Source: Cristatella mucedo
Lineage: Eukaryota > Bryozoa > Phylactolaemata > Cristatellidae
Direction: 5' to 3'
DNA length: 64,000 bases
NCBI GenBank assembly: GCA_009760855.2
Contig: WPIO01000002.1
Location: 8,613,501 to 8,677,500, forward strand
Shown: positions 22,567-33,446 of the stretch, one piece after another
Layout of the letters: each line of letters begins with the position of its first letter
How positions within the stretch are numbered: the first letter of the stretch is position 1
Made by a program: the position numbers and the translations under genes
The notes under the pieces: model-generated
The model's input: the letters and a program-made list of their open reading frames with translations, nothing else
Told to the model about the DNA's origin: nothing
The model's database searches: none

Positions 22567-25500
22567 GTAAGTGACAAACCTGCTTGCCATTGACTGTCAT
22601 TGATTGTTTACTGATTGTATTAAGCACAATGTAGCATCAAATGAATGATGTCTGATTCAGATATCCCGTGAAAGTGCTTCGGATTCCTCTCTTGAAGAAG
22701 GGGTAGCTGAGATTATAATTAAAGGTACGTATTTTTCTTTTTAAATCAGAGGTTTGGGAATTAAAGATACACTTACTTTAATTTAATTATGACAAGAGTG
22801 CAGTACAATCATAGAGACATTTTACTTTGTAAACTGGCTTGATCAGAGCTGAAGGTGCATCCTCTGTTAGTCCTTCGACATTTTTACTGCTACAAATTGA
22901 TGATCAAATAGTTGAATATTACATCATCCTTGCAGAACTAAATAAAACTCCGTCCTTAACTCCAATCTGCATCTTTTTTTTGCTACTTTCAATATATGTC
23001 ATGAATGAGTTTTATTGTGTTGTGCAGTGAATTATTTTAATTGTTTAACGAAAACCATAGAAAAGCGCACTGTATAACCTTAAACTGGTTTGATTGAAAC
23101 ATACTGCGGCCATTCAAAGTGTGCCGTGCCAAGATTGAATCCAGTCGGCTAATTTTCAGCCACTAGCCTTCATGCAAATCGTTCAATTTTTCTATGGGTA
23201 TGATAGCAGTCACCAAGTCTTCCTTAATCAAGGTTTCAATAACAAATATGAATTGTCCCCAATAATATGACAAGCTTATTTATTGGCAGCCTAATTTGTT
23301 TCTTAGTCAAAAAAACAAGCAACTTTTTTGAAATTCATGCCTGCACATGCACATAAATATATTGATAAAACCCTCACTTACTAAATTGATTTCGTTAGGG
23401 ATGTTTGATAAAGATAATTTCTGTTTATGTCACTCCTGCGGCTAAGCTCATCGTTTCTGACTTTTCAGTTATTATAGCTTAGCTTTTTTTGTGTATATCA
23501 GTGAATAAAAGAAAGCGCTGCCCGGCAAATCATTATGACAAACTGCAGTGCATATTCTCTGTGATGTACTAGTCCTATACAATTCTGAGACTATACTATA
23601 AATAATTGGCTCAAACCAGCTCCGTAGGCAAATAAACTCGTATTTTACCTGACTCGTTATATTAGGCCATTAGCTTATATTAACGTGCAATTCTCTTTAC
23701 TACTTACAAAGACGTTTCGAAGAAGCCACCTCCAATCAAAATAGAAAGATAAGCCGTTACGTCGAGGTAAACGTCGCACGGCAGAGGTCAACAGACGTCC
23801 TATTAAACAATGAGTGGTATTCGCAAGCGATTGGTAGAGAAAACTCCTCATGCTGCCAAGGGGAAGTACAACGGGGTAGCCCTCCACATCGAGGAATGCA
23901 GTGGTAGCTGCAAGAATTATTCGTTAATGACCAGCCTCATTCATTCCAAGCCAGATACAAAAAGGTATGCAGTAATCGTGCCACAGAATTAGGGGCGGCT
24001 ACTGCAGGAAATACAGTCACTGATGACTGAGTGGATGGTAGTTTTGGCACAATTAACTTCGAAACTGGTCACCTCGGTGGCTATGCCGGAAGCCTGATTA
24101 ACTGGCAACCACGGACGACCGAAGTAAGGCTCAACTTCTGCTGCAGCCGTTCAGAGACAGAGCTCTGAGGCTGAGCAGCAGCCGAGAGCTGGGCAAGCAT
24201 CAGTGACTTCCACATCCCCCCAGGCATTAGAAAGGTAGCAATGGAATGCCCGTGCAGGGTCTGGTAATACTCAGCACTCTAGTGTAAATGCCCAAAATTT
24301 GCTGGTCTTTTTCTAGATCTCGCATGAATAAAAATTTGATTTATTATCCATGAAGAAAAAGAGCAATGTGTATTCCATTTATCGCTGACCATCGACTGAA
24401 GTCCATTAACAATGGAGCAGGACACTGCCGATCTTATCGTGACTGGATGCAGGAGAGCTGTGTCCTGCGATACAAATGGGCAATGCTAGTTTTAGTATCA
24501 CTGGTCACACATATTACTTTCATGTGAAATGGATCTATAGTTTATTTTTCGAGAGAACCAGAGGCTTGGAATGTTTAAATGAAACTACTTACTTAGTTGG
24601 CGACAGCTGCTTCAAACTAATATACTTAACAAATTCTCAATTAAATTAATTTGTTCTACAAATCAAATTCAAAGTCTCGAACTGTATTTGTCCTTTACGT
24701 TAATGGCAAGCTTATGAATGAATCAAATCTTGCGAATCCTTGCCGGTTGGTTATAATTTTCAGATGCGATAGAAGGCAATAACGACATCAGGCATTTGTC
24801 AGGTCCTAGAAATTCTTACAAGTGTTCACTATTAATTATAGGGCTTGCAATTTTTCACAGCCTGTTCACTAATAACGACTGCTCAATTACAGGTAATGCA
24901 GTTACGTCAGATGATACAAAGTTGAAAAATAAATGTAAGTACACGCAAGTAAAGGCACTGCAAATCGTAAAGTGCTCAAACTTGTGCATGAGATATTGTG
25001 ATGATCAAAGGCAGCCAAATCTTGGCTTATCATTTGCATGTATGAGATAAGTATGCTCATCTACTTATTGCTAAGATACTTGAATGATTACGTTTACCTT
25101 CATAAATCATGTACAACTAGGTCGATATTATCCAAAGTCTGATTTCCTATTCGTACAACAACACCAGAAATGGGGTGAGGCTGAAGGTTACTGCCGCTCT
25201 AAAAAGATGACATTGGTAAAGATTGACAACCCATACAAACAGACTCAAATCGTAAGATACATTAAGGACGATCCAGGTAAGTAGGTCGACGAAATCACTA
25301 AGCAATATTTGCCTAAGGATGCCCCTTTATTGTCCTGCTGTTTGAGATTCTCTTTATTTTGTAGCTACGCTTTGGCTTAAATTTTGAGAATGAAGGGCAG
25401 TGAGTGTCTGCAAAGATTTCAATTATTTTCAGGCCTCGTAGGAAGACATTTTTGGATTGGCGCCCGTTCAATCATTTATCCGTATAACTGGGTTTGGAGC

Positions 25501-25695
25501 TGTGGAAATGAGAAAGTGGAGTATGCCCCCTGGGCTCCAGGTGAACCAAACTATCAAGAAGCTTGCATCGACCGAGAATTTTGCGTCCACCTTTTTGTAA
25601 ATCACAATTATAGGTGGAACAACAAGAACTGCGAAGATCCTTTTGGTCTGACTTACTTCATTTGTGAAAAGTGTCCACACAAACCTTTATGCTGA
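22507..25695 (+). CDS. Lectin gene 2: secreted C-type lectin domain protein
   Basis: Predicted exons are 22,507-22,566, 22,661-22,724, 24,893-24,934, 25,121-25,276 and 25,433-25,695, with a doubtful extra exon at 24,764-24,802. The lengths sum to 585 bases, a 194-residue protein (207 with the extra exon), and every junction keeps frame. The protein has a 20-residue signal peptide, a short acidic linker and one C-type lectin domain. Domain landmarks are GEAEGYCRS (first cysteine), WIG, WAPGEPN (an EPN calcium/sugar motif), REFC, WNNKNC and TYFICEK. The usual WND is WNN, so one calcium ligand is altered. Extra cysteines sit just before the domain (created at a splice junction), within it (WSCGNEK, ACID) and in the tail KCPHKPLC. 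It probably binds carbohydrate outside the cell, and the EPN motif suggests mannose-type preference. Its specificity and tissue of expression are not shown by the sequence. Confidence 0.8.
22661..22724 (+). CDS. Lectin gene 2 exon 2: acidic linker
   Basis: The acceptor TCTGATTCAG opens a frame ISRESASDSSLEEGVAEIII that ends in phase 1 before the donor GTACGT. The segment is serine- and glutamate-rich. The 94-base intron before it resembles the 82-base intron 1 of lectin gene 1. Confidence 0.75.
22725..24763 (+). other. Intron 2 of lectin gene 2
   Basis: About 2.0 kb, or 2.17 kb if exon 24,764 is not used. A somewhat GC-richer stretch at 23,690-24,460 carries short open frames on both strands (for example 23,810-23,992) with no recognised domain. 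It may be an unrecognised transposon remnant. Confidence 0.5.
24764..24802 (+). CDS. Lectin gene 2 possible optional micro-exon (39 bases)
   Basis: A good acceptor (TTATAATTTTCAG) opens a phase 1-1 frame reading AIEGNNDIRHLS. The donor would be GTCCTA, a poor site. The frame also stays open through to 24,934, so a 171-base exon joining both micro-exons is possible. No counterpart was found in lectin gene 1. Confidence 0.35.
24893..24934 (+). CDS. Lectin gene 2 micro-exon (42 bases)
   Basis: Acceptor CTCAATTACAG, donor GTAAGT; encodes NAVTSDDTKLKNK in phase 1-1. Joining to the next exon creates a cysteine codon (T plus GT) just before the lectin domain. It has the same length and phase as 3,367-3,408 in lectin gene 1. 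Confidence 0.65.
25121..25276 (+). CDS. Lectin gene 2 first lectin-domain exon (156 bases)
   Basis: Acceptor ATGTACAACTAG, donor GTAAGT, phase 1-1. It encodes YYPKSDFLFVQQHQKWGEAE, then GYCRSKKMTLVKID and onward to DDP. This is the N-terminal half of a C-type lectin domain up to the first helix and the loop before WIG. Confidence 0.85.
25433..25695 (+). CDS. Lectin gene 2 terminal exon
   Basis: The acceptor AATTATTTTCAG leads into GLVGRHFWIGARS, then WAPGEPNYQEACIDREFC, WNNKNCEDPFGLTYFICEKC and HKPLC before TGA. It contains the WIG, EPN, WN-type and FICE landmarks of the second half of the domain. The cysteine-bearing tail after FICEK extends beyond the canonical domain end. Confidence 0.85.
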
Positions 25696-25701
25696 GCTGC
25701 T

Positions 25702-25707
25702 AATAAA
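25702..25707 (+). terminator. Polyadenylation signal of lectin gene 2
   Basis: AATAAA lies seven bases after the stop codon, giving a very short 3' untranslated region. Confidence 0.65.
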
Positions 25708-25857
25708 TTCTGACGATCACGCAGCTGCTTTGAAAACACAGTGATATTATGAGAGACTCTATACTGCTTCGGTAATTTAACTTTATTGCATGACTTGAAA
25801 CTTAGCATAAGCAATCGGTGGTCATGGTTTCAAGTCACAAGCAACACAACCATGGAC

Positions 25858-26940
25858 GTCCTTATAATATTAATAATATTAGTACACTTTATTATTCGCC
25901 CTCAAAGAACTCAATATTTTTCCAGGCACTTTACAGTTGCTGCATAGGAAACCCGATCGATCGAGTATTGAGTGAAAATATCATGTTTGATAAACAACAT
26001 AACTAACCTGGTTAGGGTGACATGCACACGGTCAGCATGCAAGTGTGGTTATTGACAGCATGCACAGTGTCAGCACGTATAAGCACATAAATGACGAATC
26101 ACAGGGACCCATTATGCTTTCCTAAATAGGTGCGCTTTTAATTTCCTTTTAAATGTATTTAAGTCAGGGGATGTCGTAAAGCAAGTTGGTAGTGAGTTTC
26201 AGGCTTTGGGAGAATACGAACTAAATGTACGGTCTCCAAAGGATTTTAGGTTTGTATGAGGCATAGGTTAACAGTTAGTTTCCGAAAAGCGGGTGGTGTG
26301 ATGCTTGGCCTGGTGGATTAGTAGATCTGATAGGTATGCTGGAGCTAATTAATGAACGGACCAAAACGTGAGTAAAGAAAAGTTTAAGTTGATTGATTGC
26401 TTGACCGATAGCCATCAATACATGCAGCAAGTGAGTTGAGAGAATCCGAGGTGCTCGAAGGCTAGGAGGGATCAAAGCAAAGGTACAACTGAGTGTCATC
26501 CGTATAGAAGTTAAAGTCTAAATTGTGCTTGGCAATCACATCAGCAAGAGGGAGAGCATAAACCGTGAAAACAACCGGACCAAGCGCGGAGCCCTGAGGT
26601 ACTCCATATTTCAGAGGTACTTTGGATGATCTTTGTCCATTCACGTCAATACTCTGGAGTCTCCCACTGAGATACGATCTGAACCATTGCAGAGCAATGC
26701 CAGTGATGCCAAGGCGAGATGAGAGGCGCTCAAGAAGAGCTCGGCGATCGATAGTATCAACAGCTGCCGAAAGATCGAGCAAACCGAGCAGAGACACTCT
26801 ATCCACGTCTGCATTCCTAAGCAGGTCGTTGTACACCCAAAGCAATGCGGTCTCTGTGAAGTGATTAGCTCGAAAGCCATGCTCCTTATTTTCTGTCTGC
26901 TCGCTGTCTTGCTTGCCTCTGATCCTGATCAGTAACATTG
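25858..26940 (-). mobile_element. LINE-A with an internal deletion
   Basis: The minus strand carries a 158-codon reverse transcriptase frame (26,462-26,938). It contains RVSLLGLLDLSAAVDTIDR, ALQWFRSYLSGRL, KYGVPQGSALGPV and FYTDDTQLYLCFD, covering fingers, palm and the catalytic YTDD. At about 26,410 the sequence jumps from the GTAGCC(AGTGC) region of the C-terminal block straight to ATCAATACATGCAGCAAG, a deletion of roughly half a kilobase. The 3' untranslated region, hairpin and ATT tail follow at 25,870-26,340. It lies just 150 bases past the lectin gene 2 polyadenylation signal, facing that gene. Confidence 0.85.
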
Positions 26941-28448
26941 AATGTTAGATCTGGACTTAAGCATGGGCTTAGTAGTAAGACATCGGTAGCTGGCGAATGA
27001 TCGTGAGGTAGCCCACAGGAGTTCTATATCCCACTCTAGTCCCGCACGACTGACTGGTGTAGATCAGGCAAAGCAGCTTCATGGTCGACAGGCTCCACGG
27101 TGCAAGCATGAAATAGCTCGTAGTTTCTACGCTCAACAACTAAAAATGCAACCGGTAGCTTGAAGCTTTTGAATTACATGCCTAAACTAGCCTCTGGCTT
27201 CCTGTGGAAAATCACGGAGAATTTTAATTTCTCATTCCATACCAAGTCAGAGTGTCTGCTGACTTGTTCATAAGCCCGGACTATCTGTTAAGCCCAGCCT
27301 ACTGTAGTGTTCGTATTACAGCCGACGAGCTAGGTTTGTAATGCTCAAATCGCACCTGCAGTCTCTTTCTGTTTGAGACCTTGTCGTAAATTAGATTCCC
27401 CTTTAGCTTTGACAGCCCAAAGATCCCGGGCTTTGTCTTCGGTCTCTGTCCGTCGTAAAAACATTTTCTTTTGCTACTTTTGTATAAAGCTTCCGCAGTG
27501 CAGCACTAAGCGGTTTCCTCGGTTTATGGTTGTCCACCTCGATGTTTTCGAGAGAGGCGCTTGTATTCTGCTCGCTTGATTCGTTTTTTTTGCAATATCG
27601 TTTCTGCAAAAACTCGTCGGCCCATAGTGATCTGCAATAAGTGCAGCTTTTACTGGTAGACTAGCCCGAAAAAGTGAAAATTCACAAAAAAGTATCAACT
27701 CTGATCAGAAGTGTGGCCTGAGTTTCCGAAGAACTATCTGGTGAGCATGCATCACTGACTTCCATGCTTACAAATTTTAGTGAATGGAGCCACGTTTACG
27801 TAGTGCGATTAGGGAAAAAGTGTTTCAAAATTAAATTTAATAATTGTCTTATTACACTAACATTAATCTAATTCAAAAGATTTGCTCGCGAGAGCGAGAT
27901 AGCAAATCGGCATTAAGTGGGACGTACGAAACAGTCGAGACATGCTGGATGGCCGTAAATTTAGTGTAGCTATATGCTAAGCCAGCTGTAATAATTATAG
28001 ACATATTATATTATGCATTTGTAGTGCTTATTCAAGGCTTTCAAAGCAGGGGTTGCTTAATTTCAATAATGAGAGGGCATAATATTGAATAAGTCTAATA
28101 ATTGCATAATATCGAATAAGATATGATCGTTTTAAGCGATTCACTGTCTGGCTACGTGAAGCACATGGCACATAGCACCGTAGAAAAGAGTTCAGAATGA
28201 CCCTTGAGAAGCTACCTGATAAAAAAAACTTTCGCCGATCGATATACACAAAATTGTACAAACAAACAGCGTAACTAAGCTTGACTTTGGCAATCACACA
28301 TTTTTTCTAGTCAAATTTGTTCAAATTTGATAGAATTCTTTTGAAGAATTCAAGTTCTTACGATAATATATTAAGGAGCCTGACGCATACTAAAACTATT
28401 GTAAAGCAGACCTACAGGGGTTTCACTATAGCACAGTTCGTTGCAGAC
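26941..28448. other. No confirmed feature; decayed coding-like stretch at 27,330-27,620 minus
   Basis: On the minus strand 27,609-27,403 reads LSAALRKLYTKVAKENVF. After a frame change it continues DLWAVKAKGESNLRQGLKQK to a stop near 27,350. The composition is protein-like and helical, but I do not recognise it. It may be a broken exon or transposon coding remnant. The remainder is anonymous. Confidence 0.3.
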
Positions 28449-28449
28449 A

Positions 28450-29215
28450 TAAGAATTCCTGAATTGGGCATATGTGATTCAACAATGTATTTAGTGAAGC
28501 TAGACTTGGCCGTCGCTAGGATTGATTGGTATGATCTGCAGCACTCCTCATATACCTGTCGATGGACAGTCGTTTCTATTTTTATTAATGCTTTTTAAAG
28601 CTTGAGCTTGGTATACCTAGCTTTTTTAACGTCTTTGATAAATCATAGGCCGCCCGGGCGAGTTCTCGAAGTGCAGCGCTTAGTGAGAGGTGAAAACCGG
28701 TCAAGCACGCTTGCTAGGGTCGTGCTAGGTCGTGTAGCAGTATTCTACTAACGGTAGGAGATGGATTACAGGGATGGATTACAGGCAGGAGCAAAAAGCA
28801 GGCATCCTCGCATATACAACATCAACATGTCAGAAGGTCTCGAGGTTTTCGCGATTCGTAAGTGACACTGGATGATTAGCAGGGCACACACTGTAGACTG
28901 ATTGAGATCTGTATGCGGTCAAGTAAGCAGGATTTTGCGATATTTCGCTATCATGGCATAAAGTTGTAGGACAAAAAAGTGTGCGACCCGTGACGTGAGT
29001 AGGGCCATGCACAAGAGCCACATAATGCAGTGAGTCAGTCGGTGCACAAAAATCGGTACTGAAGTCGTCATTTGAGTTGTCAGAATAAATTTCGAAGTCA
29101 CCCTTAACGAGAAAAGATCTATTTCTCGCACACAGAATCAAAATGAGATCAGGGAAATCTGAGATAAAGGGGGAATTGGTACCTGGAAAGCGACAGAGCT
29201 TGGTGTCGGATGAGC
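28450..29215 (-). mobile_element. LINE-A endonuclease-region fragment
   Basis: Collinear with 35.5-36.25 kb of the best LINE-A copy. For example, ATGTGATTCAACAATGTATT and AAGCTAGACTTGGCCGTCGC match ATCTGTGATTCAACAATTTT and AAGCTAGACTTGGCCTTTGC. The minus-strand frame at 28,830-29,141 keeps ILCARNRSFLVKGDFEIYSD and VHGPTHVTGRTLF from the endonuclease, with many breaks. Confidence 0.75.
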
Positions 29216-29419
29216 ACTAAACGATAGATTTAAAATACTGCTTTAAGTCAAATGAGATAACTGGCAATATACTTATATAGTCTGCAGCGTATGTCCTCTT
29301 CAGAATCATAAACCATCAACAATTTCCGCAACTTCCTATGAAATGATGCTGTCCGACAAAAACATCTTCCTTGAACCTTCGCCTTAATCCTTTGTCGGAC
29401 CCACACTCAGTTACTCAAT

Positions 29420-30130
29420 GCTCAAACGCGACGCTAGCGTTTGTTTTAGATCAGTTGGAACTGATGTGACTAAACACATTGCACATCCTCACATAGATTG
29501 CTTGAATTTAGTGCTAAAAGTCAATTTGATAGGAATAGATACCTTAAGTTTTAGATGGTATACTAAAGAACGGGCTATATGCTCATGGAATTGCTGGCTA
29601 GAACATCAATGGGTCGCACTATTCCATCCTAGGTAAGTTAAACTACAACTTTATAAAATTAGAAATTCTAAAATGTGAAGTTGATAGTCGAGCCGTTTGA
29701 GATCCCTGGTGTGTAACTGTGTGCCTGCTGATGCTGAAGTTGGTAGGAGAAGACTTTTTTGAAAATTCTATATGAATTAAAAATAGATACAATCGTCGAA
29801 TCCTTCCAAACGAGTTCACATACTGAACTCCTTAACCAAAGCTCTCAAATTCATATGGACATACATCTTCTATGTATTCATAAGTGACCTCAGCTTATGG
29901 TTCTTAAATGGATCTAAGAAGACCAGCAGCTTTATAGAGCCAAGACTTACGTCTGTCACGTCTGTCTACGCCTACTGTCGTCCTTCTTTCTCTCAGGGAT
30001 GCATCTGTTCGATTCTGGTTTATAAAAAGGTTGATGGCAAGGTGTCCTTTTCTGCAGGCTTCATTCTTACAGCTTCAATTAACGCCTTTGATCAACTTAC
30101 ATAGCAGAAATCACCAGCTAAAATGAACTT
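29420..30130 (+). mobile_element. Scattered LINE-A remnants
   Basis: VTKHIAHPHIDCL near 29,470 resembles LTKRTVHPHLDGL of LINE-A, and VSFSAGFILTASINAFDQL near 30,040 resembles VSLLVLLDLSAAFDTID. The matches are short and the sequence between them is not alignable by eye. Confidence 0.35.
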
Positions 30131-30194
30131 AAGTTACTGAAAACTTGCTAGCTCTACTGTTACAAATAACGGTACATGTAATTAGAGATCCTCA

Positions 30195-30829
30195 GACGAA
30201 TCAATCATATTCTAGGCTCTTTACATTTGCTGGAAACGAAACACAATCGAATGCTGAGCGGTATCATGCTCGATAAACGAGATAAATAATATGGTTAGGG
30301 GTGACATGCACAGGGTCAGCATGCAAGTGTGGTTAGTGGCAGCATACACAGTGTCAGCACACACAAGCACATAAAGGACGAATCCCGGGGACCACTAAAT
30401 GCTGTCATAAATTGCTGCGTTTTTAATTTCTTTTTAAACGTGGTCAAGTCAGGGGTGTTGTGACGCAAGTCGGAAGTGAGTTCCAGGCATTGGGAGCATA
30501 CTAAGTAAATGCACATTCTCCAAAGGATTTGAGGTTTGTACGAGGTATTGTAAATGGTTGGATTCGTAAAAGCGGCTGGTACAATGCTTGGCCTGGTGCG
30601 GGAGTACATTTGATAAATAGGCTGGAGCCAAAGAGTGAAGGGACCTAAAAGTGAGCGACAAAACCGTGAAGTCGATCTTTTACTTGACTAGTAGCCAGTG
30701 CAGTTTGGTGAGAAGTGGTGTGTTCTGGCAACTGCAACGCTCACGACAGACATGCCTGGCTGCAGAGTTTTGCACCTCAGAGTAAGCGCCTCATCGCTCA
30801 TGCTGGTAGGCCGGCAAGAACTGCAGCAA
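30195..30829 (-). mobile_element. LINE-A 3' fragment, minus strand
   Basis: On the plus strand CTAGGCTCTTTACATTTGCTGG starts the reversed 3' end. GTTAGGGGTGACATGCACAG and GTGTGGTTAGTGGCAGCATA follow, then the C-terminal coding block (minus-strand VLSLTFRSLHSLAPAYLSNV around 30,600). Its 5' end abuts a plus-strand LINE tail. Confidence 0.8.
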
Positions 30830-30905
30830 ATGTAAAGCACCGAGAAAGAGATTGATTTCTCTGAAGGCGCTTTATCAAGTACATTATAAATAATACTAAT
30901 TATTC
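30829..30905 (+). mobile_element. LINE-A terminal hairpin and tail, plus strand
   Basis: AGCAAATGTAAAGCACCGAG, AAAGAGATTGATTTCTCTG, AGGCGCTTTATCAAGTACATT, then AAATAATACTAATTATT. Only the hairpin end is present, joined directly to the minus-strand LINE body on its left. Confidence 0.75.
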
Positions 30906-30909
30906 AAGT

Positions 30910-31975
30910 CTTGACTAGAATCGTCAAACCAAGAACGAATGTTTTATTCATGTTATTGAGTTTACCACCGTACATCGTCAGTGCAGCTTGTAATGCAGAG
31001 GTTGGAAAACTCCGACCTTTAGGGCCAGGCATACGGCCTAGCTAGTACTCCAGTCCGGATTAACGCCCCCAAGTTATTAATTTTGGATTCGGCCTAATTG
31101 AATGGTCGAGGTTTTGTACTAGTTCATAACTGCTGGTTGCAGCTCAAGCTGTCTCGTGTTTATTTTTAGAACTGGTGTCATGCGCTTCTATGAAACAGAA
31201 TGAGCTAACTGGGGAGGGGGTGCGATGATAAACGGCTACCCCTGTAATTGTTGTGCATGACTACGCGTCTGTGGCGACTGTTTTTCCGTATGACCACGCC
31301 CACTCCCCCTAACCGATGGAGTGGGTGTGATTTCTTCCGACCTAATTTGCCTTTTTGATCTCTTGAAATGGCTAACTACTCCGATAAGTTTACCGACCCC
31401 CATTCTAACGTATCGTGACAATTATTTCAATGCTAACTGTACTTTATTACTTATATTGTCTTAGATTACTCCAAGCACTGACATAGTCTGTGTTAATTAT
31501 TCTTGATTCCTCTGAGCATTTAATGTTTTTATATAGTCATTATGTTGTTATATAGTTATATAGTCATCCCCCAAAACGCGACGGTGCCACTTATGATAAT
31601 TCGGAGATAGTCATTCTTCCACGGTCACGCAATAACAATCGAAACGGACGTAGTGATAACGGAGCCTTCATTTTTTTAGTACCGAAAAGTTTGGAACACG
31701 CTTTACGCTCGGGTCATCGCCAGTACTAATGTCGAATCATTTGACTAACAATCAAAGAAGCATCTGAAATAACTCCACTTGCTTTCTTCATAATGTTTGT
31801 AAAAGCACGATACGGCCACCGCATTTTTTTAATGGAGCATCGATTTTCATTGGAGCCAGGTGGAAAGAGTGTGAGAAACAGTTTGTGAGCTAGAGTGAAA
31901 TACCAGCGAAACATTCTTATCGCTGTTATAATCGAATAATGGCACTAAGTGATTACGTGTTACTTTTAAGTGTGT
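30910..31975. other. No recognised feature
   Basis: Anonymous sequence. It includes a GC-richer patch at 31,200-31,350 with frames on both strands and no domain. Confidence 0.3.
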
Positions 31976-31978
31976 AAG

Positions 31979-32003
31979 ATGGACAGCACCGATTCAGGCG
32001 AAC
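31979..32003 (+). CDS. Possible first coding exon (very short)
   Basis: ATGGACAGCACCGATTCAGG followed by CGAAC and a consensus donor GTAAGTAC would encode MDSTDSGE plus one base. The next 55 bases end in a DNA transposon, so any downstream exon lies beyond it. No following exon was found. The support is only the start codon and the donor. Confidence 0.2.
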
Positions 32004-32059
32004 GTAAGTACACGGTAATTTAGATGCAAACGCTTACGCCCGTTCTAGGAATAGAACTA

Positions 32060-33446
32060 CAGTGGTACCTACGAGTGTCCCAACTTACGAGTGTTTCGCC
32101 ATACGAGCTGTCTGTCGGACTATTTTTAGCTTTGCGTTTAGAGCTAAAATTAGGGCTAAGAGCCAGCTTCAGGTACCCAGCCGCTAGTTGCCGCAGAGGA
32201 CGTTGCAGGGAACGAGGCAGCATCCGTCTGGCATCTGGCGCCACACTCGTTCACTTTAAGCGGTTTCAACGGAATTGCCCTCAAGTATACGAGATCGAGT
32301 GGGTGTATCAGCGACGCAAGCAAGATGGTGGAAGGAGGAGCTGCATGTGGTTACGCAGGCCAGTAAGGGTAGGGTAGCGAAAGACGCTCCGCTACAAGAT
32401 GCCGCCCGACGATCCGGGTGAAGCGCAGGCCTTGTGGTTCGTGCCCGTACAGATTCTAGCTAGCCATCGTGGTGCTTCGACGCGATCGTCACACTCCAAT
32501 GTCGAATCCGACCACAGCATGAACGACTATGTACGTACTTTGCTTTACTTAGCCGGTATCGTCTTGTGAGAGTTGCTCGCGTAACGGATAACAATCCCCT
32601 AACCATGTTATTCATTTTGTTTGTTTTTCAAGCATGATTTTACTTACCATTCAATTGCATTTCCCTTTGCAGCAAATGTAAAGCGCCTAGAAAGAAATTA
32701 AGTTCTCTGAGGGCGCTTTATCAAGTACATAATTATTATTATTATTATTATCGTCGCGTCCGCGTAAATGCCCAGCCAATGAACATCGCTTTCGTCAAGG
32801 GAGGAGCGTAAGGAGCTACAGATGCAGCAGCAAACTGAGGCTTTGCAAGAAATAGGTGACGCGCTGAGGAGAAAACCTCCAAGAGTTAGATAAAGGAATG
32901 TTCCGAACGTGAGCTAAACTGTCGAACCTCGTTCAAAAGAAACATCCGGAAAAGTTGCAACTGAGCTTTCGACGAAGCTATTTAACGAAACTTTCCAACT
33001 CATTTAAAAAACAGTCTGAAAGGATAGGTGAAACAAACCTCATTATACAGATTCTTATCGAGCACCCCTGCCGATTAAAGTGAGGAAAGCGTGGCAAAAG
33101 GGCCAATATCAGCGAATGATATTTAGCTATTCGTTTAAGTCTGTCACTTCAACTCCGTCAGCATTGTTAAGCTCTCTGATCTCTATGGTATATGTTGTAT
33201 ATCATATTTTATTAAAAAAAAATTTATTTCAGTACAATCTATTAAATTTAGTGCAATATTAATTATCTATGCATGCATTTTTTTAATTTTAAAACGCGTC
33301 ACAAATATCAGTGTTTTTCGAGGGTCCAGAACGGATTAATAGCATGTCAATTATTTTAAATAGAAAAAATTTATTTGACATACGTGTAATATGAGTTAGG
33401 AGCTCCTTCACGGAATGAATTGAACTCGTAAGTCGAGATGTCACTG
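32060..33446. mobile_element. Tc1/mariner-superfamily (pogo/Tigger-like) DNA transposon remnant
   Basis: The left end CAGTGGTACCTACGAGTG...CAACTTACGAGT and the inverted right end CAGTGACATCTCGACTTACG share the terminal CAGTG and ACTTACGAG. TA dinucleotides flank both sides (32,058-32,059 and 33,447-33,448), the target duplication of this superfamily. The left repeat seems to carry about 11 extra bases. No intact transposase frame is visible. A LINE-A tip (32,591-32,752) is inserted inside. Confidence 0.65.
32591..32752 (+). mobile_element. LINE-A 3' tip nested in the pogo-like element
   Basis: AATCCCCTAACCATGTTATTC, then AGCAAATGTAAAGCGCCTAG, AAAGAAATTAAGTTCTCTGA and GGGCGCTTTATCAAGTACAT with an ATT-repeat tail. 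A clean, 5'-truncated insertion inside the DNA transposon. Confidence 0.85.
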
